Shown here one piece after another: positions 24,983 to 30,313 of a stretch of 30,313 bases of DNA; position 1 is the first letter of the stretch; the number at the start of each line of letters is the position of its first letter. The stretch comes from DATARH01 sp035935235 (lineage in GTDB: Bacteria; Pseudomonadota; Alphaproteobacteria; ATCC43930; CGMCC-115725): assembly GCA_035935235.1 (NCBI GenBank), contig DASYXG010000284.1, positions 1-30,313 of the forward strand, in the 5' to 3' direction. The notes under the pieces are model-generated. The model was not told the DNA's origin and did not search any database. It was given only the letters and a program-made list of their open reading frames with translations. The position numbers were made by a program, and so were the translations under genes.

Positions 24983-25035
24983 CAACGGTCGGGGCGCGAC
25001 GCCATAATTGTGGGTCTCGCCCCAGGGGAAGCCGC

Positions 25036-25995
25036 GTGTCCGATTTGAGATACAACATCGAGCTGACGCCGCCCGATATTTCGGCCTATCGCGCCGGAAA
25101 CACCGGGATCGAGTACGTCACCACGCTTATCGCGCGCGAAGCGGGGCCGCATGTCGTAGTAATGGGCCTCACGCACGGCAACGAGATCTGCGGCGCGATC
25201 GCGATCGACAAGTTGTTCCGCGCCAACATTCAGCCGCGAAAGGGCAAGCTGACGCTCGCCTTCAATAATGTCGCGGCGTATTCGGAGTTCGACACGCGCT
25301 ACCCGATCGCCTCACGCTATGTCGATGAGGATTTCAACCGGCTGTGGTCTCCAGCGACGCTCGACGGGCCGCGGCGCTCGTCGGAACTTGAGCGCGCCCG
25401 CGCGTTGCGCCCGATCGTCAATGCCGCCGACTACCTGCTCGACCTGCACTCGATGCAACACGCGACGGCGCCGCTGATGCTGGCGGGGTTGCTGCCGCGA
25501 TCGCGCGAACTCGCGCGCCGGGTTGGCATCCCCGAGCTGATCATGTGCGATGCCGGGCACGCCGCTGGGCCCCGGATGCGCGACTACGGCGGGTTCGTCG
25601 ATCCCGCCTCCACCAAGACCGCGCTTCTGATCGAGGCCGGCCAGCACTGGGAGAAACGCGCAGCCGAGGTCGCGACCGACGTGACGCTGCAGTTCCTCAT
25701 CGCGGTCGGCGCCGTCGAGCGCGACGACGTCGCGCCGCTGGGCGGGCCTGATTTCACCGCGACGCCCAAGCAGCGTGTGATCGAGGTGACCGAGGCGGTG
25801 ACCATCACCGGCGACCGCTTTGAGTTTGCCGAGCCATTCATGGGCCTAGAGGTCCTCGACAAAAAAGGCAGCCTGATCGGCCATGACGGCGACCAGGAAG
25901 TCCGCGCGCCCTATGATAATTGTGTGCTGATCATGCCGTCGCGCCGGCTGGTGCGCGGCCAAACCGCGGTGCGCCTCGGACGTTACCTCGACTGA
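25036..25995 (+). CDS. Succinylglutamate desuccinylase/aspartoacylase-family protein
   Basis: This is a zinc-dependent carboxypeptidase-fold deacylase of the AstE/AspA family, 319 residues long. The zinc site His-x-x-Glu is in MGLTHGNEICGAIA and the third ligand is in LDLHSMQHATAP. DTRYPIASRYVDEDFNRLW holds the expected Arg and Asn for substrate binding. A C-terminal domain (from about residue 250) is beta-rich. The start GTG at 25036 has AGGGGA 6 bases upstream. Substrates cannot be read; family members remove succinyl, acetyl or other acyl groups from amino acids. It lies 53 bases after an ArgE-type gene and may work on the same compound. Confidence 0.9.
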   Translation: MSDLRYNIELTPPDISAYRAGNTGIEYVTTLIAREAGPHVVVMGLTHGNEICGAIAIDKLFRANIQPRKGKLTLAFNNVAAYSEFDTRYPIASRYVDEDFNRLWSPATLDGPRRSSELERARALRPIVNAADYLLDLHSMQHATAPLMLAGLLPRSRELARRVGIPELIMCDAGHAAGPRMRDYGGFVDPASTKTALLIEAGQHWEKRAAEVATDVTLQFLIAVGAVERDDVAPLGGPDFTATPKQRVIEVTEAVTITGDRFEFAEPFMGLEVLDKKGSLIGHDGDQEVRAPYDNCVLIMPSRRLVRGQTAVRLGRYLD

Positions 25996-26504
25996 CCGTC
26001 CTCCCAGCAAACCCCGCGAAGCGCAGTTTCCCGCCGGTCGTCGGTCCCAATCCACGCGTGCTCGTGCTCGGCACCTTGCCGGGAGAGGAGTCGCTGCGAC
26101 GGGTGGAGTATTACGCCCATCCTCGCAATCTGTTCTGGCCGATCGTCTTTGGCCTATTCGACGAGGCGCTCAGCCCAGTTTATGCGGACCGGCTGGCTTT
26201 TGTTAGGGCACGGAACATTGCGCTCTGGGACGTATGCGCGATGGCCGAGCGGCGGGCCAGCCTCGATTCCGAAATCAAGGGCGAGGTGCCAAATTCGCTG
26301 CATAAGCTGCTCGACGCCAATCCGACCATCGCAACCGTCGCCTTCAACGGCGGAGGCGCCCGGCGTCTTTACGACCGACATTTTCGATGTCGACCCAGCC
26401 TCACCTATCTGCATCTGCCCTCGACCAGCCCCGCATATGCCAGCCTGGGCTTCGCGGAGAAACTGGCGCGCTGGCAGGCACTGCGCCGGGAGATCAAAGC
26501 TTAG
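25992..26504 (+). CDS. Uracil/hypoxanthine-DNA glycosylase-like protein
   Basis: The protein resembles the uracil-DNA-glycosylase superfamily branch annotated as hypoxanthine- (deoxyinosine-) DNA glycosylase or Mug-like, which removes deaminated bases. Motifs seen are LGTLPGEESLRRVEYYAHPR followed by NLFWPI (catalytic pocket) and HLPSTSPAYASLGFAEK (the Ser-Pro loop). Length is about 170 residues, fitting the family. The start is unusual. In this frame there is no ATG, GTG or TTG near the family start, only a CTG at 25992 whose last two bases begin the previous gene's stop (CTGA), or a TTG at 25920 deep inside that gene. I report the CTG, with low certainty about the start. Its stop overlaps the kinase gene on the other strand. 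Confidence 0.8.
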   Translation: MTVLPANPAKRSFPPVVGPNPRVLVLGTLPGEESLRRVEYYAHPRNLFWPIVFGLFDEALSPVYADRLAFVRARNIALWDVCAMAERRASLDSEIKGEVPNSLHKLLDANPTIATVAFNGGGARRLYDRHFRCRPSLTYLHLPSTSPAYASLGFAEKLARWQALRREIKA

Positions 26505-28882
26505 CCGCTCGCTAACGCCTGGGATTTGTCGGCGAATTCAGCCAACGCCGCATCGAGCCGGGCCAGCTCGTCACCGAGCCGTTGCACTAGGCCGCTGCCC
26601 TGTTCGCGCAGTTCCTGCGCGCCAACCTCACGCAGCGACAGCAGTACCTCGCACAGCCTTGTCCCGCCGAGATTGGCGGCGCAGCTTCTGAGCGCGTGCA
26701 GCCCACGGGCAAATCCCGCGCTGTCCGCCGCGGCGGCGGAACGTACCAGACGCTGCATGATTTCCCGGGCGTCGGCACGGAAACTGTCGATCACCTCGCC
26801 GAGAAATTCGTCACCGCCGCCGAGCCCGCGGAGCGCCGCGACCGCGCGCGGATCGACGATCGGCGCCTCGGCGGCGAAGCGCGGATGGGTCGCGATCGGC
26901 GTGACTTGAGGGACCGGGGTCGCAACGTCGGCCGGGTCGAACAAGGGCGGCGGCTCTGGCGGCAGTGCTTCCTGGATCGAGACGATCACCGGCCGCGCCG
27001 GTGCGCCGTGCCATAGCGGGAGCGCATGCAGCGCATTAGCAAAGAGCTGGTTATCGAGCGGCGCGGGGAGCACGGCGTCCAGCTCATCGTCGGCAAGCTC
27101 GACCAGTCCGCCGATCTGTGTGCGATCGGCTATGAACAGCACGAAAGACGGCGGCGCCTCGCTTGTCACCGCGCGATGCGCGAAGCTCAGCGCCGCGAGC
27201 TTGCGCTGCCGCCCGTCGACGATCAGCACGCTGCAGGCACGCGCGTCGCGCCGGTCGACGAAGCCTAATGTCTTTTCGAAGCTGTCGATCCAGCGCGGGT
27301 CGGCGTTCCAAGCGTTCAGCGGTTCGGCAATCTCACTGGCGAACTGACTGTCTTCGGTGGCGATCAGCACCAAGCAGCGCTCGAGGTCGAGGGAAGCGTC
27401 CACCGGCGGTTCGTCGAACTCCAGCGGCACAGTGACGGTGATCGTGCCGCCCGCTCCCGGCACGCCGCCGCTAGCGATTTCGCCGCCCATCAGCTCGACC
27501 AAGCGCCGAACCACGGCAAGCCCGAATGCGCCGTGGTCGCCGGCGGCACGCCCGCCGACCCGCGTCGCGAATGGGTCGAACAATGACGCCGCCTCGGGAG
27601 GTGCGATGGGCTCGCCCTTGTCGCGCACGGTCAGGGAGAGCCGCACCCGCCGGTGATCGCCGCCCGCGGCATCGACCGACACCCCGACCGCGCCTTCCCC
27701 GCTCACCTCGATCGCGCGTCCGACCAGATAGTCGGTGATTTGAGCCAGCTGCTGCGGCCAACCGCGCAGCCGATAGGGCAGTCTTGGATCGATGTGACTG
27801 CGTAGCCGCAATCCTTTGGCAGCCGCCTCGGTGCGGCGGTCCGCCAGAGTGTCCTGGATCACACGATGCAGATCGAAGGACTCGGTTACCGGCACGAAGG
27901 CGCCGGTTTCGATCGCCGTGAAATCGAGGATGTTACTGACCTGTGAGAGCAGCGCCCGCGTTGACGGCGCGGCCGTGGCAGACTCGGGTTCGTGCATCTG
28001 CGTACCGCCGCGGCCGACGATGTTATCGAGCGGCGCGCGCAACGCTTCGCTCACCACCATCATAACGCGGGTGCGCGCCGCTTGAGCCGATGCAGCCGTC
28101 TCTCGCAACGCGGCAAGCTCGTGCACCGCGCGGGCAAGGCAGGCCGGCAGCGCAACCAGCGCGGCCAGCAGGCCGCCCGCAAGCAACGGCTGTTCCCGCC
28201 AATACGGCGTTGTCGCGACGACCACACCGAAGCCAGCGAAATTGAGGGCGGTCGATGCCGCGAGCGTCACGATCCCACGGCTCAGCCCGATTTGGTACGT
28301 CGCGAGCAGATAGAGCGGCATCCACGGCGCGGTCAGCTCACCGCCGAAATGCAGGAACGCGGAAATCAGCGATGCATCAAGCAACATTGCCAAGTATAGT
28401 CGCAGCGGCGAAGTCGCCGGATCGGCGAGTGCGCACAGCAGCAACATCCAGCCGCCGGCCAGCCCAAGCGAGGCGACGATCACCGCGGCCGGCCGCAGTC
28501 CGTCCGGCATCGCGATCGTCATCGCCGCGCAGTAGCCGACAGCGATTGCGGCAATGACGACGCGCAATCCCGCCCGGACATGCTCGCCGTCGTCGCGATT
28601 GCAGCAGTTGTCCCGTAACCGCTCCAACCCGAGCAGCGCCGTGGCTAGCGCCACCAGCGCTGTGATCAGGATCAACAGCGCGGTCAGCGCGATCGCGATC
28701 GGGACGCCGCCGATCCGGCCGAGATCGCCAGGTTTGATGATAAGCACTAGTGGCGGCAGGATCGCGGCGGCCCCGAGCGCGGCGACAGCATAACGCGATG
28801 GCCAACGCGGCATCCCACCTCCGGATTGGGCCGCGGCTGGAAGAGGCATCGAGCGGGCCAATTTGCTGCTGGTGGGGGCCAT
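26501..28882 (-). CDS. Degenerate hybrid sensor kinase with REC-like and HPt domains (RpfC-like layout)
   Basis: The 793-residue protein has several N-terminal membrane helices (about residues 30-250), then a kinase-core-like region, a receiver-like domain and a C-terminal HPt domain. The kinase phospho-acceptor box reads VVSEALRAPLDNI where active kinases have SHELRTPL, so the His is replaced by Glu279. The ATP-binding N box reads ITDYLVGRAIEVS (Asn replaced), although GAFGLAVVRRLVELMGGEI remains. The receiver-like domain has RCLVLIATEDS and an Asp at 556 (LIVDGRQR). The HPt domain keeps its His729 in HALRSCAANLGG. The start ATG at 28882 has AAGGAG 6 bases upstream; an ATG at 28912 lacks one. 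It follows a REC-PAS-kinase gene and may act as its phosphotransfer partner. Confidence 0.85.
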   Translation of the reverse strand: MAPTSSKLARSMPLPAAAQSGGGMPRWPSRYAVAALGAAAILPPLVLIIKPGDLGRIGGVPIAIALTALLILITALVALATALLGLERLRDNCCNRDDGEHVRAGLRVVIAAIAVGYCAAMTIAMPDGLRPAAVIVASLGLAGGWMLLLCALADPATSPLRLYLAMLLDASLISAFLHFGGELTAPWMPLYLLATYQIGLSRGIVTLAASTALNFAGFGVVVATTPYWREQPLLAGGLLAALVALPACLARAVHELAALRETAASAQAARTRVMMVVSEALRAPLDNIVGRGGTQMHEPESATAAPSTRALLSQVSNILDFTAIETGAFVPVTESFDLHRVIQDTLADRRTEAAAKGLRLRSHIDPRLPYRLRGWPQQLAQITDYLVGRAIEVSGEGAVGVSVDAAGGDHRRVRLSLTVRDKGEPIAPPEAASLFDPFATRVGGRAAGDHGAFGLAVVRRLVELMGGEIASGGVPGAGGTITVTVPLEFDEPPVDASLDLERCLVLIATEDSQFASEIAEPLNAWNADPRWIDSFEKTLGFVDRRDARACSVLIVDGRQRKLAALSFAHRAVTSEAPPSFVLFIADRTQIGGLVELADDELDAVLPAPLDNQLFANALHALPLWHGAPARPVIVSIQEALPPEPPPLFDPADVATPVPQVTPIATHPRFAAEAPIVDPRAVAALRGLGGGDEFLGEVIDSFRADAREIMQRLVRSAAAADSAGFARGLHALRSCAANLGGTRLCEVLLSLREVGAQELREQGSGLVQRLGDELARLDAALAEFADKSQALASG

Positions 28883-28918
28883 GGCCACTCCTTGTCTACG
28901 TGGCGTCGTCATGCCGTG

Positions 28919-30313
28919 CTACCCAGCCGAGCGCGTTTCGGTCGCGGCACCCACCATCCCCTCGGATCGCAAGGGTGGGAAGGCGACTGTAACCGTCGTC
29001 CCAACGCCTTTGAGGCTTTGGATCGTGAGCGTGCCGCCGTGCAGTTCCGTGAGGCCAATCGCCAGCGGCAGGCCAAGTCCGGTCCCGGCGTGTTGGCGCG
29101 CCCAGGGACCTGTCACCTGGCCGAAATGCGCCATCGCCAGCTCGACCTCTTTTGGATCCATGCCGATACCGCGGTCTGTCACGGCGATCGTTACCCCACC
29201 CCCGTCGCTCTTCAGCACAATGTCGACCTCACCGCCCGGGCGGCTGAACTTGATTGCATTGGTTAGGAGGTTCAGGATGATCTGTTTCACCTTGCGCGGA
29301 TCGCCGCGCAAGCGCGGGACCTCGCCCTCACGCCGCACAACGACGCGGACCTCGGCGGCCCGTGCCTTGCTTTCGACAAGCTGGATCAGATCTGCGATCG
29401 CCTTCGGTGCGTCGATCGACTCTTCGATGAGATCGAGCTTGCCGGTCTCGAGCCGGGAAACATCGAGGATGTCGTTGATGATGCCGAGCAGGTGCTCAGC
29501 GCTGCCGAGGATGTCGCGGGCATAGCCGACATAGCGCTGCGTCGCGATGGGGCCCAGCATTTCGCCGGCCATGACCTGCGAGAAACCGATGATCGCATTC
29601 AACGGCGTGCGCAGCTCGTGGCTCATATTGGCGAGGAATTCGGTCTTGCTCCGATTGGCGATCTCGGCCTGCTCCTTGACCGCGAGCAGGTCGAGTTCGG
29701 CGCGCTTGCGCGCGGTGATGTCGATCGAGACGGTGACGACCATCGCGTCATCGCCGTCATTGCCGCGATAGACCGCCTTGGTGGTCAACAGATCGCAGCG
29801 TTTGCCCTCCCGGTCGACGATCCGTTCCTCGAAAGAGGTAGGTACATCATCGCCGGCGAGCATCCGGTGATCCAAGTCGTTGAGACTGCGGGCCAGCGGA
29901 TCGTCATGCGCCTCCAGCGGCTGGCGGCCGATCAACCGGCTGGCGCGCATTCCGACAAACTCGGCGAAACGCAGGTTGCAAAAGATGTAGCGGCCGTCGC
30001 GATCGGTCGCGCAAACCAGGGCCGGCACGGCGTCCATTACCCGCAGCAGGCGCTCATGCGCGCGGCCCAAATTCCCCGCTTCGCTAGGCATCGGCAGCGG
30101 TTGCGGCGGCATTGCCTGGAGCGGTGCGATGGTCGGCCCGTTTGCCTGATCATAGCCACGCAGCCGCAGCAAGTTGCTCACCCGCGTCTGGAATTCGCGA
30201 TGATCGACAGGGCTGAGCAGATGATCGGCCGCCCCAGCGGCAAGCGCACGCTCGATGCAATCGCGCTCCTCGAACGCGGCGACGACGATCGCCGGCACCT
30301 CCATGCAGCCAGG
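28919..30313 (-). CDS. REC-PAS-histidine kinase (partial, runs off right edge)
   Basis: This is a cytoplasmic hybrid sensor kinase; 465 codons are visible and the frame is still open at the edge, so the start lies outside. Domains in order are the C-terminal half of a receiver (ERALAAGAADHLLSPVDHREF), a PAS domain (about AVPALVCATDRDGRYIFCN to VSIDITARKR), the phospho-acceptor HisKA (ANMSHELRTPLNAIIGFSQV) and an ATPase domain (LTNAIKFSRPGG, VTDRGIGMD, GTGLGLPLAIGL). All kinase boxes are intact. In the receiver the usual Lys of the TKP motif is Ser (LLSP). The receiver Asp is not in view. The degenerate HPt kinase gene starts 36 bases after its stop. The signal sensed is unknown. Confidence 0.93.
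   Translation of the reverse strand, partial: PGCMEVPAIVVAAFEERDCIERALAAGAADHLLSPVDHREFQTRVSNLLRLRGYDQANGPTIAPLQAMPPQPLPMPSEAGNLGRAHERLLRVMDAVPALVCATDRDGRYIFCNLRFAEFVGMRASRLIGRQPLEAHDDPLARSLNDLDHRMLAGDDVPTSFEERIVDREGKRCDLLTTKAVYRGNDGDDAMVVTVSIDITARKRAELDLLAVKEQAEIANRSKTEFLANMSHELRTPLNAIIGFSQVMAGEMLGPIATQRYVGYARDILGSAEHLLGIINDILDVSRLETGKLDLIEESIDAPKAIADLIQLVESKARAAEVRVVVRREGEVPRLRGDPRKVKQIILNLLTNAIKFSRPGGEVDIVLKSDGGGVTIAVTDRGIGMDPKEVELAMAHFGQVTGPWARQHAGTGLGLPLAIGLTELHGGTLTIQSLKGVGTTVTVAFPPLRSEGMVGAATETRSAG

Overview
The window reads as a chromosomal segment of a high-GC alphaproteobacterium, most probably in or near the Rhodospirillales. The assignment rests on a 5-aminolevulinate synthase (Shemin pathway), a urease operon with separate gamma, beta and alpha subunit genes, a short alphaproteobacterial-type NAD kinase, and a small membrane protein ending in a KVEDCLMSGRTNC-like tail. 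The genus is not determined. I found no tRNA, rRNA, CRISPR array, insertion sequence or phage gene.

Layout. 1-5824 (minus): a gamma-glutamyltransferase-family gene followed by ureD-ureA-ureB-ureC-ureE-ureF, tightly packed, with ureF running off the left edge. 5922-7367 (plus): an MBL-fold hydrolase and a VOC/glyoxalase-like gene that is frameshifted. 7370-11254 (minus): a DUF2721 membrane protein, the two CoA-transferase subunits scoB and scoA, a beta-keto acid cleavage enzyme (BKACE, DUF849) and a patatin-like protein. 11330-12708 (minus): a di-heme cytochrome c gene interrupted by an amber codon, and a cytochrome c'-type gene. 12983-14775 (plus, divergent): a CyaC-like adenylate cyclase (histidine-rich membrane anchor, [2Fe-2S] domain, class III cyclase) whose frame is broken by a perfect 23-bp tandem duplication. 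14768-18938: GST, a small secreted protein, hemA, a small exported protein, an amidase and a small membrane protein. 19054-20832 (plus): moaA and nadK. 20833-21406: a damaged small secreted-protein gene and a palindromic repeat element. 21407-23619 (minus): a PNPOx-like flavoprotein, a TauD/TfdA dioxygenase and an N-formylglutamate amidohydrolase-family protein. 23804-26504 (plus): an ArgE-type deacetylase, an AstE/AspA-family deacylase and a uracil/hypoxanthine-DNA glycosylase-like protein. 26501-30313 (minus): a two-gene signalling pair, a REC-PAS-histidine kinase running off the right edge and a membrane-bound degenerate kinase with REC-like and HPt domains.

How the genes may work together. 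BKACE releases acetoacetate, and ScoAB could activate it to acetoacetyl-CoA, so these three genes form a plausible keto-acid degradation unit. The cytochrome genes share a divergent upstream region with the redox-type cyclase, which suggests a respiratory sensing module. The terminal signalling pair looks like a phosphorelay in which one active kinase passes phosphate to an RpfC-like partner that has kept its HPt histidine but lost its own kinase histidine.

The most notable feature is an accumulation of apparently single-event lesions within about 14 kb: a one-base frameshift (VOC gene), a TGG-to-TAG nonsense change (di-heme cytochrome), a 23-bp duplication (cyclase) and probable frame changes in a small secreted-protein gene. 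There is also a patatin lacking its catalytic Asp. Either these are real recent losses, or the assembly carries errors; reads would tell. A second point is an inverted repeat in the hemA leader that pairs with the hemA start codon.
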